Origin: Pseudothauera hydrothermalis
GTDB lineage: Bacteria > Pseudomonadota > Gammaproteobacteria > Burkholderiales > Rhodocyclaceae
Direction: 5' to 3'
NCBI RefSeq assembly: GCF_003345255.1
Contig: NZ_CP029331.1
Location: 2,356,001 to 2,420,000 of the forward strand
Length of the DNA stretch: 64,000 nt
Shown here: one piece after another, positions 48,921 through 60,846 of the stretch
Layout of the letters: each line of letters opens with the position of its first letter
How positions within the stretch are numbered: position 1 is the first letter of the stretch
Notes under the pieces: model-generated
Told to the model about the DNA's origin: nothing
The model's input: only the letters and a program-made list of their open reading frames with translations
Databases searched by the model: none
Program-made: the position numbers and the translations under genes

Positions 48921-51606
48921 TGGCAGCCTCCGTGGGCAATGTGAAGGAGAAGATGGTACCGCCTTCCGGATTGGATTCAACCATCAGCCGGCCATCGTGA
49001 AACTCGATGATAGAGCGGCAGATGTTCAACCCCATGCCCATGCCTTCGGCCTTGGTGGTGTAAAACGGGGTGAACAGGCGCTTACGCGCCTCCTCGCCGA
49101 TGCCGTACCCGCGGTCGATGACCGCCACCTCCACGCTCAACGGCCCGAGCGCTCTGGCGCGCACCCGCAACAACCGGTCTTCGGGCGGATTGCCCTGCAT
49201 GGCATCCAGCGCGTTTTTGATCAGGTTGAGCACCACCTGCTCGATCATGATGCGGTCCGCATACACTGCAGGCAAATCCTCGGGCACCTCCTCGATCACC
49301 TTCACTCCCATGCGCCGGGCATCGATCTCGGCAAAGCCGATGGCGTCGTCGAGCACCTCGCCGATGGGCACTGCGCTGCGCCGCGGTTCGCTCTTCTTCA
49401 CGAATTCCCGCACCCGGCGAATGATCTTGCCGGCGCGCTCGGCCTGGAAGCTGGCCTTTTGCATCGCCGCCAGCAGTTCTTCCTGCTTCCAGTTGCCCGA
49501 CTGCATGCGGGTCACACAACCCATGCAGTAATTGGCAATCGCCGACAACGGCTGGTTGAGTTCATGCGCCAGCGTGGAGGCCATCTCGCCCAAGGTGATC
49601 AAGCGGCCGGTGCGTTGCAGGCGTTCTTCCTGCTGGCGCGAGATTTCCGCGGTCTGTTTGCGGTCGGTGATATCGGTGGCAATGCCCATACGTACCACCC
49701 GCCCATCGACCCAGCGGGTGGCTTGCTCGCGCACATGGTACCAGCGCCCGGAGAGCGGGTGCTGCAATTCGCCATCGAACAGCTCGCGCGGCAGATCGAC
49801 CAAGGCCAGGCCGCGCGGGTCCACCCGATAGTCGCCGCGCTCGGGTTGCGGCACCGCTACGCCCCGTACCGTGCGCCCAACCGCATCGAAGCCGTGAATG
49901 TTCTTGAACGCGCGATTGGCAAAAAGAATTTCGTCGGTGCGCGCATCGGCCACGAACACCGCCGCATCCAGGCCGTCGAGCACCGCTTCGAAACGTTCGT
50001 GTGCTGCTTCCAAGGCAGCGCGCACCCGTTTCGGCTCGGTGATATCAGTCACCGAGGCCATCCAGCCGGTCTGCTTGCCGGTCAAATCGATCAATGGCGA
50101 GAGATAAAAGCGCGCATCCAGGCGTTCGCCGTTTTTGCGCCGGATGCGCATCTCGAAGCCACTGGCCGGCGCCTGCCCGGCCAGCGTCAAGGCCAGGTTG
50201 CGCTGGCAGGTGTCAACATCTTCGGCCGGCCAGTACGGAAACGGGGGCTCGGCGCCGACCAGTTCATCTTGCGAAAAACCCACCATTCGGCAAAACGCCG
50301 AATTCACATAAATGATGCGCCCGGACAGATCGATGGCGCGCAGCCCGGTAATGACCGATTCTTCCATCGCCTTGCGAAAGGCGGACTCGGCGCGCAGCGC
50401 CTCCTCGGTGGCCTTGCGCCCGGTGATGTCGTGCGCCACCGCATAGACCAGCTTTTCCTCGCGCACCGGGTTGATGTTCCACACCAGCCATTTGTAGCGC
50501 CCGTCCTTGCAACGGCAGCGGTTTTCAAAGCTCACTGCCTCGCCGCCTTCGAGCAGGCGTAAGTGATCCAGCGTAATCGCAGCGTCTTCGGCATGCACCA
50601 GTTCAAGCAGCGCGCGGCCGGCAAGCGCCTCGGGCGGATAGCCGAGCACCCGCTCGAAGGCCGGATTGCAGCGTCGAAAACAGCCATCCAGGCCGACCAC
50701 GCACAGCATATCGAGCGACAGGTTGAACAGACGGTCGCGCTCGCGCTCGACCTGCACCCGGCGCAGCACATGCCCACGCAGCAGCCACAGGCTCCACAAG
50801 ACCAGCACCGACAAGCCGACGATGACCAAGGTCGGTAAGCTTTGCGGCAGCTGACCGGCGGCGCGCAAGGCGGTGGCCCGCAAACGCAGGCCGCCGCCCG
50901 GCGGATCGAGCGGAATTTCGTAGAACACCCCTTCGTCTAGGGTGCTGACCGCCGAACTGACCGCCAGCGTTTCACCCTGCGGGCTGATCAGCGCCAGCCG
51001 GTATTTCTCGGCAAACCAGTCCGGGAACATGTCGCGCGCCATGCGCTCGATGGAATACACCGCGGCGACCGCCCCCAGGAATTCACGGCCGCGGCGCACC
51101 GGTACAAAGACCTCGATGACCGCATTGCTGCGTGGATTGATATACGGCAAGCCATAGCTCGGCCCGCCCAGGTCGCGCGCGCGCTCGAAAGGCGTACGCT
51201 GGGGCACAACCAGAACATCGCCGGCCAGCCATTCGGTGGTATCAAAAGGCGCCGACCAGCGCACCACTTCGTCCGCGTCCACCCACACCACGTTCACCAG
51301 TTCGCTGTTGTTGGCGATATGCTGGTTGGCACGCAACTGAAAAGCGTCCGGATCGAGCGCCCCGGCGGCCAGATCGCGGGCAAGCTGCGCAAGGAATTCC
51401 TCGGTCCCCTGCATATGCAGCCGTAGCGTTTGCTCGGCCCATTGCACGTCGCGCGCCACCGCGCTGCGCTGCGCAGCCCCCTCACGCGCTTGCAGCAACC
51501 CAACCAAGGCCAGCATGGCCAGCGCAAACACCACCACCGCCGCATACGGGGCGGCCCAGTACCAGCGGGCGAGCGCAAATTGACCGCTTTGAGCGGAATC
51601 GGACAT
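48895..51606 (-). CDS. Membrane sensor histidine kinase with periplasmic sensor and PAS domains
   Basis: The 903-residue kinase starts at 51606. A first membrane helix (about 17-40) and a second (LVIVGLSVLVLWSLWLL, about 270-290) bracket a periplasmic domain of about 230 residues, probably Cache-like. Three PAS domains follow (about 300-410, 420-545, 550-665), then an FixL-type H-box with His681 in LAHELNQPLSAI and an ATPase domain (NLIKNALDAM, DRGYGIGEEA, GMGMGLNICRSIIE). No heme-binding motif is evident in the PAS domains. It overlaps the regulator gene and diverges from the binding-protein gene. Confidence 0.92.
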   Translation of the reverse strand: MSDSAQSGQFALARWYWAAPYAAVVVFALAMLALVGLLQAREGAAQRSAVARDVQWAEQTLRLHMQGTEEFLAQLARDLAAGALDPDAFQLRANQHIANNSELVNVVWVDADEVVRWSAPFDTTEWLAGDVLVVPQRTPFERARDLGGPSYGLPYINPRSNAVIEVFVPVRRGREFLGAVAAVYSIERMARDMFPDWFAEKYRLALISPQGETLAVSSAVSTLDEGVFYEIPLDPPGGGLRLRATALRAAGQLPQSLPTLVIVGLSVLVLWSLWLLRGHVLRRVQVERERDRLFNLSLDMLCVVGLDGCFRRCNPAFERVLGYPPEALAGRALLELVHAEDAAITLDHLRLLEGGEAVSFENRCRCKDGRYKWLVWNINPVREEKLVYAVAHDITGRKATEEALRAESAFRKAMEESVITGLRAIDLSGRIIYVNSAFCRMVGFSQDELVGAEPPFPYWPAEDVDTCQRNLALTLAGQAPASGFEMRIRRKNGERLDARFYLSPLIDLTGKQTGWMASVTDITEPKRVRAALEAAHERFEAVLDGLDAAVFVADARTDEILFANRAFKNIHGFDAVGRTVRGVAVPQPERGDYRVDPRGLALVDLPRELFDGELQHPLSGRWYHVREQATRWVDGRVVRMGIATDITDRKQTAEISRQQEERLQRTGRLITLGEMASTLAHELNQPLSAIANYCMGCVTRMQSGNWKQEELLAAMQKASFQAERAGKIIRRVREFVKKSEPRRSAVPIGEVLDDAIGFAEIDARRMGVKVIEEVPEDLPAVYADRIMIEQVVLNLIKNALDAMQGNPPEDRLLRVRARALGPLSVEVAVIDRGYGIGEEARKRLFTPFYTTKAEGMGMGLNICRSIIEFHDGRLMVESNPEGGTIFSFTLPTEAASVRLVRRA

Positions 51607-51811
51607 AGCGTTTCGGATGGGTTGCGGTTTGCGATGCGCACACAATGCGCTCAGGCAGCGGGCGGCGCGGGCAGTGTTCACAGTGTCATTTTTGCTGCGC
51701 CGACGCACCTGCCAAAATTCGGTGTTTCCCTTATCGCGTGTCTCGATCCGGCGGGCGCTTGGGGTTTTCGCCAATTCAACGCGGGGGCTGTCCAACTTAC
51801 AGTCTTTGACC

Positions 51812-53020
51812 ATGGCCCCCACCGTTTCGCTTCGACTGCTGCGCCATGCCTGCGCACTGCTGGCGGCTTGGCTGTGGGTGTCGGCGCAGGCAGTGGCAGC
51901 CGAACCGGTGCGTGTCGCCGTGACCGGGCCCTTTACCGGTGGCTCCAGCCCGATGGGTCTGTCGATGCGCGAAGGCATCCGCATCGCCGTGGCCGAAATC
52001 AATGCCCGCGGCGGCGTGCTCGGCCGCCCGCTCGAACTCATCGAGCGCGACGACGAGGCGCGCAACGAACGCGGCGCTCAAGTGGTGCAGGAACTCATCA
52101 AGGAGGGGGTGGTGGCGGGTCTGGGCATCGTCAACACCGGAGTGGCACTGGCCAGTCAGCGTTTTTACCAGCAGGCACGCATTCCGGTGATCACCTCGGT
52201 GGCCACCGGTTCGCTGATCACCAAGCAATTTCTGCCGCCGCAACATCCGGAAAACTTCGTGTTTCGGGTGTCGGCCAACGACACCCTGCAGGCGGCGATG
52301 ATCGTGGAAGAAGCAGTCGAGCGTCAGGGTCTGCGGCGCGTGGCGATTTTTCATGACGCCACCAACTATGGCCAGCTCGGCCGGGAGGATCTCGAGCAAG
52401 CCCTGCTCGCACGCGGCCTTCATCCGGTGGCGGTCGAGCGCTTCCAGTTGCGCCAGGCCGATATGCTCACCCCGCTGCGCCGTGCGCGCGCGGCCGGCGC
52501 GCAGGCGGTGCTCACTTACGGCATCGGCCCCGAGCTTGCGCAGATTGCCAACGGCATGGCGCGCATGGGCTGGAAAGTGCCACTGATCGGCAGTTGGACG
52601 CTGGCCATGTCCAATTTCATCGACAACGCCGGCCCCAATGCAGAAGGCGCGCGCATGCCGCAGACCTTCATCCAGGAACCCACCACCGAACGGCGCGCGA
52701 GCTTTCTCGCCGCATGGAAGGAGAAAACGGGAACGGAGCGCATTCCGGTGCCACCGGCGGCCGCGCAGGGGTATGATTCGGCCTTGCTGCTGGCTGCCGC
52801 CATCGAGCAGGCGGGCAGCACCGACGGCGACCGCATCCGTGAGGCGCTCGAAGACCTGCGCACCCCGGTCCACGGCGTCATCATGAGGTATCATCGCCCG
52901 TTTTCCCGCACCAACCACGAGACGATCACCGATACCCGGGACATCTCGATGGGCGAAGTACGTAACGGTCAGGTGGTCTTTGCTCGAGACGAAGATCGCC
53001 AGCGGGCCACTCAGCAATGA
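51812..53020 (+). CDS. Periplasmic amino-acid-type ABC substrate-binding protein
   Basis: The 402-residue precursor has a signal peptide (ACALLAAWLWVSAQAVAAEP) and a type I periplasmic binding fold of LivJ/UrtA kind: VRVAVTGPFTGGSSPMGLSMREGIRIAVAEINARGG, RRVAIFHDATNYGQLGREDLE and IPVPPAAAQGYDSALLLAAAIEQAG. It likely binds a branched-chain amino acid, amide or aromatic compound. No permease or ATPase genes accompany it; it ends at a strong terminator. It is divergent from the sensor kinase, so a sensory role is possible. The ATG at 51812 lacks a strong ribosome site. Confidence 0.9.
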   Translation: MAPTVSLRLLRHACALLAAWLWVSAQAVAAEPVRVAVTGPFTGGSSPMGLSMREGIRIAVAEINARGGVLGRPLELIERDDEARNERGAQVVQELIKEGVVAGLGIVNTGVALASQRFYQQARIPVITSVATGSLITKQFLPPQHPENFVFRVSANDTLQAAMIVEEAVERQGLRRVAIFHDATNYGQLGREDLEQALLARGLHPVAVERFQLRQADMLTPLRRARAAGAQAVLTYGIGPELAQIANGMARMGWKVPLIGSWTLAMSNFIDNAGPNAEGARMPQTFIQEPTTERRASFLAAWKEKTGTERIPVPPAAAQGYDSALLLAAAIEQAGSTDGDRIREALEDLRTPVHGVIMRYHRPFSRTNHETITDTRDISMGEVRNGQVVFARDEDRQRATQQ

Positions 53021-53047
53021 GGCCGCGACCGGCCATCCGCTTTCCCG

Positions 53048-53099
53048 ATCGGCCGGGAGACACTCTCCCTCCCTCCCTCATCTCCCGGCCGATTTTTTT
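53048..53099 (+). terminator. Terminator after the binding-protein gene
   Basis: ATCGGCCGGGAGA (53048-53060) pairs with TCTCCCGGCCGAT (53081-53093), followed by seven T residues; a 20-base pyrimidine-rich loop separates the arms. Confidence 0.93.
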
Positions 53100-53260
53100 C
53101 CTCCATGCCCTGCCCCGCGCGCCTGCTGTATCACGCCAGGCGAGCGGCGCTGCCGCCACACCCATCCATGCCCGCCGGGCGACAACCGCGCCTGCGCACG
53201 GCACGACGACCCCTAGGCCAGTCGGGCTTCATCCGTATTATTGCAACAGACGAAACGATG

Positions 53261-53289
53261 TTGCACATCGCGAAACTAAGTTCTATAGT
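53261..53289 (+). promoter_or_regulatory. Promoter of the aceE-aceF-lpdA operon
   Basis: TTGCAC (53261-53266) and TATAGT (53284-53289) are separated by 17 bases. The implied transcript has a leader of about 115 bases before aceE. The rest of 53100-53260 shows no feature I can name. Confidence 0.75.
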
Positions 53290-53412
53290 TCCGGATACTG
53301 GCCGTCCGCCAGCCGCGCGGCGGCCTTTTTACGCATCAACCTAAACCGTCCCGACCCGGTTTCCCCGCAACCGGAAGGGTGTCGCCAACCGCAAGTCATG
53401 AGGAGACAGACC

Positions 53413-56094
<2,682 letters not shown>

Positions 56095-56107
56095 GGAGGA
56101 GATGACG

Positions 56108-57748
56108 ATGAGCCAGTTGATTGAAGTGAAGGTTCCGGACATCGGCGACTTCGCGGATGTGCCGGTGATCGAGCTGTTCGTCAAGGTGGGCGACACCATC
56201 AAGGTCGATGACCCGGTGTGCACATTGGAATCCGACAAGGCCACCATGGATGTGCCCTCGTCGGCTGCCGGGGTGATCCGCGAAGTGCTGGTCAAGGTCG
56301 GCGACAAGGTGTCCGAAGGCAGCGTGCTCGTCAAAGTCGAGGCCGAAGCCGCCGCAACGGCCGCCTCCGCCCCCGTCGCGCCCCATCCGACAGCCCCCGC
56401 GCCGCTGGCCGCTGCAGCCACGGAAAGCGCCGCGCCGGCGCCAGCCGGCGGCCTGGTCGAGGTGGTGGTGCCGGACATCGGCGACTTCTCCGACGTGCCG
56501 GTAATCGAACTGTTCGTAAAGGCCGGCGACCGCATCCAGGTCGATGATCCGGTGTGCACCCTGGAATCCGACAAGGCCACCATGGATGTGCCCGCGTCGG
56601 CTGCCGGGGTGATCCGCGAGGTGCTGGTCAAGGTCGGCGACAAGGTGTCGAAGGGCAGCCTGCTGCTGAAGGTCGACACCGGCGCCGCCACGGCGACCGC
56701 TTCATCCGCAGCGGTAGCGTCGCCACCCGCACCCAGCGCGCCGGTGGCAGCGGCCGCCCCGGCTCCGATGCCGGCCGCCGCACCGACCCCGGCGGCCCCG
56801 TCGGCGGTGAAGCTCGGCGGCAAGGTACACGCCAGCCCCTCGGTGCGCGCCTATGCCCGCGAGCTGGGCGTGGATCTGGCCCAGGTCAAGGCCACCGGGC
56901 CGAAGAACCGCATCCTGAAGGAAGACGTGACCGCCTTCGTCAAGGGCGCGATGACCAGCGGCGTGGTGCCGGGCCGCACGCCGGCTGCGCCAGCCGGCGC
57001 CAGCCTCGGCGGCGGCCTGGATCTACTGCCCTGGCCGAAGGTCGACTTCGCCAAGTTCGGCCAGATCGAGGTCAAACCCTTGAGCCGGATCAAGAAGATC
57101 TCCGGCCAGAACCTGGCGCGCAACTGGGTGATGATCCCGGCGGTGACCTATCACGAGGATGCCGACATCACCGACCTGGAAGCCTTCCGGGTGCAGGTGA
57201 ACAAGGAAAACGAGAAGTCCGGCAGAAAGCTCACCATGCTTGCCTTCATCATCAAGGCCTCGGTGCGCGCGCTGCAGGAATTCCCCGAGTTCAACAGCAG
57301 CCTCGATGGCGACAACCTGGTCTACAAGAAGTACTACAACATCGCCTTCGCCGCCGACACGCCCAATGGCCTGGTGGTGCCGGTGGTCAAGGACGCCGAC
57401 AAAAAGAGCGTGTTCGAGATCGCCGCCGAGACCGCCGAGCTGGCCAAGAAAGCGCGCGACGGCAAGCTCGGCCCGGCCGACATGTCCGGCGCCTGCTTCA
57501 CGATTTCGTCTTTGGGCGGCATCGGCGGCACCTATTTCGCGCCGATCATCAACGCGCCGGAAGTCGCGATCCTCGGGGTCAACAAGTCGGTCATGAAGCC
57601 GGTGTGGGACGGCAAGCAATTCGTGCCGCGGCTGATCCTGCCGATGTCGCTGACCGCGGATCACCGGGTCATCGACGGCGCGCTGGCCACCCGCTTCAAT
57701 GTGTATCTGGCGCAACTTTTGGCCGACTTCCGTCGGGTCATGCTGTAA
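56108..57748 (+). CDS. aceF: Pyruvate dehydrogenase E2 (dihydrolipoamide acetyltransferase)
   Basis: The 546-residue protein has two lipoyl domains with lysines at residues 44 and 156 (both in TLESDKATMDVP), joined by Ala/Pro linkers. A peripheral subunit-binding domain lies at about 241-278 (ASPSVRAYARELGVDLAQVKATGPKNRI), and a catalytic domain ends in LTADHRVIDGALATRF. It forms the complex core. The second ATG (56108) is used because GGAGGA lies at proper distance; the one at 56102 is too close. Confidence 0.96.
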   Translation: MSQLIEVKVPDIGDFADVPVIELFVKVGDTIKVDDPVCTLESDKATMDVPSSAAGVIREVLVKVGDKVSEGSVLVKVEAEAAATAASAPVAPHPTAPAPLAAAATESAAPAPAGGLVEVVVPDIGDFSDVPVIELFVKAGDRIQVDDPVCTLESDKATMDVPASAAGVIREVLVKVGDKVSKGSLLLKVDTGAATATASSAAVASPPAPSAPVAAAAPAPMPAAAPTPAAPSAVKLGGKVHASPSVRAYARELGVDLAQVKATGPKNRILKEDVTAFVKGAMTSGVVPGRTPAAPAGASLGGGLDLLPWPKVDFAKFGQIEVKPLSRIKKISGQNLARNWVMIPAVTYHEDADITDLEAFRVQVNKENEKSGRKLTMLAFIIKASVRALQEFPEFNSSLDGDNLVYKKYYNIAFAADTPNGLVVPVVKDADKKSVFEIAAETAELAKKARDGKLGPADMSGACFTISSLGGIGGTYFAPIINAPEVAILGVNKSVMKPVWDGKQFVPRLILPMSLTADHRVIDGALATRFNVYLAQLLADFRRVML

Positions 57749-57760
57749 GGAGGCCAGGAG

Positions 57761-59551
57761 ATGAGCCAGATAGTCGACATCAAGGTGCCGGACATCGGGG
57801 ATTTCTCGGATGTGCCGATCATCGAACTGTTCGTCAAACCCGGCGACCGCATCGCGGTCGATGACGCGGTGTGCACGCTGGAATCCGACAAGGCGACGAT
57901 GGACGTGCCCGCCTCGGCCGCCGGTGTGGTCCGCGAGGTGCTGGTCAAAGTCGGCGACAAGGTCAGCGAAGGCACGGTGCTCTTGAAGGTTGAAGCGGCA
58001 GCCGGCGCAGAAGCGCCTGCCGCAACCCCTGCCCCGGCTGCGCCCCCCGCGCCGGTGAGCGCCCCGTCGGCCGCCGCGCACGCCGGTGGCGCGGATGCCG
58101 AATACGACCTGGTGGTGCTCGGCGGCGGTCCGGGTGGCTATTCGGCGGCCTTCCGCGCCGCCGACCTGGGCCTCAAGACCGCGATCATCGAGCGCTACGC
58201 CACGCTCGGTGGCGTGTGCCTGAACGTCGGCTGCATCCCTTCAAAGGCGCTGCTCTATGTCGCGGCAGTGATCGAGGAAGCCGAACATGCCGCGGCGGCC
58301 GGCATCGGCTTTGCCAAACCCACGGTGGACATCGACGCATTGCGCAAACACAAGGACGGCGTGGTCGGCAAGCTGACCGCTGGTCTTGCCGGCATGGCCA
58401 AGGGCCGCAAGGTCGAGGTGATCCGTGGCTATGGCCATTTCCTCGATCCGCATCATCTGGAAGTCGAAGAAACCACCGGCAGCAGCCAGGACAAGACCGG
58501 CGCGAAGAAGGTCGTGCGCTTCAAGCGGTGCATCATCGCCGCGGGCAGCGCCGCGGTGCATCTGCCCTTCCTGCCGCGCGATGCGCGCATCGTCGATTCG
58601 ACCGGCGCACTCGAATTGCGCCAGGTGCCGGAAAAGATGCTGGTGATCGGCGGCGGCATCATCGGCCTGGAGATGGCCACGGTGTATTCCACGCTGGGCG
58701 CGCGCATCGACGTGGTCGAGATGACGGACGGCCTGATGCAGGGGCCGGACCGCGACGCGGTCAAAGTGTGGGAAAAACACAACGCCCACCGCTTCGACCG
58801 GATCATGCTCAAGACCAAGACCGTCGCGGTCGAGGCCAAGGACGACGGGCTGTGGGTGAAGTTCGAAGGCGACAACGCGCCTTCTGAACCCGTGCGCTAC
58901 GACCTGATCCTGCAATCGGCCGGCCGCACGCCCAACGGCAAAAAGATCGGCGCCGACAAGGCCGGCGTGATCGTCAATGAGCGCGGCTTCATCCCAGTCG
59001 ATGCGCAGATGCGCACCAATGTGCCGCACATCTTCGCCATCGGCGACATCGTCGGCCAGCCGATGCTGGCGCACAAGGCGGTGCATGAGGGGCATGTGGC
59101 GGCCGAAGTGGCGGCCGGCGAGGCACTCGGCAAGCCGGAGCTTGCCCGGGCGGCCTTCGACGCCACGGTGATCCCCGGCGTGGCCTACACCCATCCGGAG
59201 GTGGCCTGGGTCGGCTACACCGAGGCGCAGGCCAAGGCCGAAGGCAAGAAGGTCGAGGTGGCGAAATTCCCGTGGGCGGCTTCGGGGCGCGCAATCGCCA
59301 ATGGCGCCGAGTATGGCTTCACCAAGCTGATCTTCGACGCCGAGACCCACCGGGTGATCGGCGGCAGCATCGTCGGCCCGTCGGCCGGCGACATGATCGG
59401 CGAGGTCTGCCTGGCAATCGAAATGGGCGCCGATGCGGTGGATATCGGCAAGACCATCCATCCGCACCCGACGCTGGGAGAGACCATCGGCATGGCCGCC
59501 GAAGTGGCGCATGGCAGCTGCACCGACCTGCCGCCCGCGCGCAAAAAATAA
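57761..59551 (+). CDS. lpdA: Dihydrolipoamide dehydrogenase with N-terminal lipoyl domain
   Basis: The 596-residue E3 carries its own lipoyl domain (Lys44 in TLESDKATMDVP), a linker rich in Ala/Pro (about 80-112), then the flavoprotein: YDLVVLGGGPGGYSAAFRAADLG, the redox disulfide Cys153/Cys158 in GGVCLNVGCIPSK, NAD motif MLVIGGGIIGLEMATVYSTLG, and the C-terminal HPHPTLGE catalytic dyad. Lipoyl-bearing E3 is typical of Neisseria and other betaproteobacterial PDH complexes. Third and last gene of the operon. Confidence 0.97.
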   Translation: MSQIVDIKVPDIGDFSDVPIIELFVKPGDRIAVDDAVCTLESDKATMDVPASAAGVVREVLVKVGDKVSEGTVLLKVEAAAGAEAPAATPAPAAPPAPVSAPSAAAHAGGADAEYDLVVLGGGPGGYSAAFRAADLGLKTAIIERYATLGGVCLNVGCIPSKALLYVAAVIEEAEHAAAAGIGFAKPTVDIDALRKHKDGVVGKLTAGLAGMAKGRKVEVIRGYGHFLDPHHLEVEETTGSSQDKTGAKKVVRFKRCIIAAGSAAVHLPFLPRDARIVDSTGALELRQVPEKMLVIGGGIIGLEMATVYSTLGARIDVVEMTDGLMQGPDRDAVKVWEKHNAHRFDRIMLKTKTVAVEAKDDGLWVKFEGDNAPSEPVRYDLILQSAGRTPNGKKIGADKAGVIVNERGFIPVDAQMRTNVPHIFAIGDIVGQPMLAHKAVHEGHVAAEVAAGEALGKPELARAAFDATVIPGVAYTHPEVAWVGYTEAQAKAEGKKVEVAKFPWAASGRAIANGAEYGFTKLIFDAETHRVIGGSIVGPSAGDMIGEVCLAIEMGADAVDIGKTIHPHPTLGETIGMAAEVAHGSCTDLPPARKK

Positions 59552-59591
59552 AACCCACGCGGCAGGCCCCAATTTGCCTGCGTGCACACTG

Positions 59592-59635
59592 ACGGGCCGA
59601 CGGAACTTGCGGGTTCCGCCGGCCCGTTTTTCGTT
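59592..59635 (+). terminator. Terminator of the pyruvate dehydrogenase operon
   Basis: ACGGGCCGACGGAAC and GTTCCGCCGGCCCGT form a long, nearly perfect stem, followed by TTTTTCGTTT. Confidence 0.92.
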
Positions 59636-59666
59636 TAGTGCCGCAATGCATCCGTAAAAATTTTGC

Positions 59667-59735
59667 TGCAACGCACAAATCATTTCTTGACTTCTCAGTT
59701 TTGCATCTTAAACTGTCAATTGTGCACTGCAGCAA
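59667..59735 (+). promoter_or_regulatory. Second phasin promoter with shared operator-like motifs
   Basis: TGCAACGCACAA (59667-59678) precedes TTGACT (59687-59692) by the same distance as at the first phasin gene; TAAACT follows after 16 bases (59709-59714). TTGTGCA (59720-59726) and TGCAGCAA (59728-59735) lie downstream of the -10. Motif and spacing conservation between two unlinked genes supports a common regulator. Confidence 0.75.
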
Positions 59736-59794
59736 TGAACATCCCGATCATCTGCTGCCGGCCATGCCAACCCTCACCTCATCAGGAGCCCACC

Positions 59795-60355
59795 ATGATC
59801 ACCACCCCCGAAAAACTCGCCGCAAGCAACAAAGCCACTATTGAATCCTTGCTGGGCGTCAGCGCCGCCGCCATGGCCTCTGCCGAACGTCTGGCAGCGC
59901 TGAACCTCAACACCGCCCGCGCCATGATCGAAGACAGCATGGCCCACCTCAAGGCATTGACCGAAGCCAAGGATCCGCAAGCCTTTGTCACCCTGCAAAC
60001 CTCGCTCGTTCAACCCGGTGCCGAAAAGCTGGTGGCCTACTACCGCGGCGTTTATGAAATCGCGTCGCAAAGCCAGGAAGAGATCACCAAGCTGCTCGAA
60101 TCCCATTTTGCCGAGCTGAACAACACGATGAATGCCGTGCTGGACGAGGCCGCCAAGTCCGCTCCGGCCGGTTCCGACGTAGCCGTCTCCGCAGCCAAGA
60201 GCGCGCTCGCCGCCGCCAACTCCGCCTATGACAGCGTCAGCAAGGCGGCACGCCAGGTGGTGGATATCGCCGAAGCCAACATCAACGCCGCAACCAGCGC
60301 GGCCATCAAGGCCGTCGGCAGCACTGCTGCCAAGCCGGCCCGCAAATCCGCTTGA
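59795..60355 (+). CDS. Phasin family protein (second copy)
   Basis: The 186-residue helical protein is a paralog of the phasin at 20385: KLAASNKATIESLLGVSAAAMASAERLAALNLNTARAMIEDS, VYEIASQSQEEITKLLE and KSAPAGSDVAVSAAKSALAAANSAYDSVSKAARQV. It should coat polyhydroxyalkanoate granules. An AGGAG site precedes the ATG. It has its own promoter and terminator. Differences are concentrated in the N-terminal 10 residues and the tail. Confidence 0.93.
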   Translation: MITTPEKLAASNKATIESLLGVSAAAMASAERLAALNLNTARAMIEDSMAHLKALTEAKDPQAFVTLQTSLVQPGAEKLVAYYRGVYEIASQSQEEITKLLESHFAELNNTMNAVLDEAAKSAPAGSDVAVSAAKSALAAANSAYDSVSKAARQVVDIAEANINAATSAAIKAVGSTAAKPARKSA

Positions 60356-60394
60356 TCGTTTGTGGCCCGCGCCCGCAAGGCACAGGCCAAAATT

Positions 60395-60426
60395 GCGGCC
60401 CGCCAGGGAGCGGGCCGCGGCGTTTT
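60395..60426 (+). terminator. Terminator after the second phasin gene
   Basis: GCGGCCCGC (60395-60403) pairs with GCGGGCCGC (60410-60418) around CAGGGA, followed by GGCGTTTT; the T tract is short. Confidence 0.7.
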
Positions 60427-60493
60427 GTGAAGCCTGACGCAGCGGCCCCGACCGGGCTAGAATCCGAAACACCTGCCCAAGGATTCGCCGGCT

Positions 60494-60724
60494 ATGAAGA
60501 CCAAGACTGCCGAAACCATCGTCTGGCGCAAGCCCAATGGCGCGCCAATCGCCTGTCTGGAAAAAATCAAAGTGCTCAATGAAAACCATGCGGAACTGCG
60601 CCAGACGGTGCAGGACATCATGGAAGATGCCCTATTGATGGGTTGCAGCGAAGCACAAATCCGCGCCGCCATGCACGCGCTGATCGACGAGGTCGTGCCG
60701 GCTTTTGGCGAGCTGCCGGACTGA
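60494..60724 (+). CDS. Small conserved protein of unknown function
   Basis: The 76-residue, soluble, probably helical protein begins MKTKTAETIVWRKPNGAPIACLEKIKVLNEN, followed by HAELRQTVQDIMEDALLMGCSEAQIRAAMHALIDEV. It has two cysteines and no membrane segment. Codon use looks normal for the genome. It lies alone between the second phasin and the aminotransferase. I do not recognise the family; its composition suggests a small regulatory or helper protein. Confidence 0.65.
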   Translation: MKTKTAETIVWRKPNGAPIACLEKIKVLNENHAELRQTVQDIMEDALLMGCSEAQIRAAMHALIDEVVPAFGELPD

Positions 60725-60846
60725 GCGTGCATGAACGGATAAACGGATAACAGATTCGCCTGCGGCTGGCTGCGCCGGACCCTCCGGCGGGCGGCCGCGT
60801 ATTGGCCCGGCGCACGCCAGCGCCGGGCGCACTCAAGGAGGTGACC

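Noticed and set aside
58241-59683. Minus-strand open frame of 480 codons opposite lpdA
   Set aside because: His/Arg-rich antisense translation with no homology, spanning the lpdA terminator.
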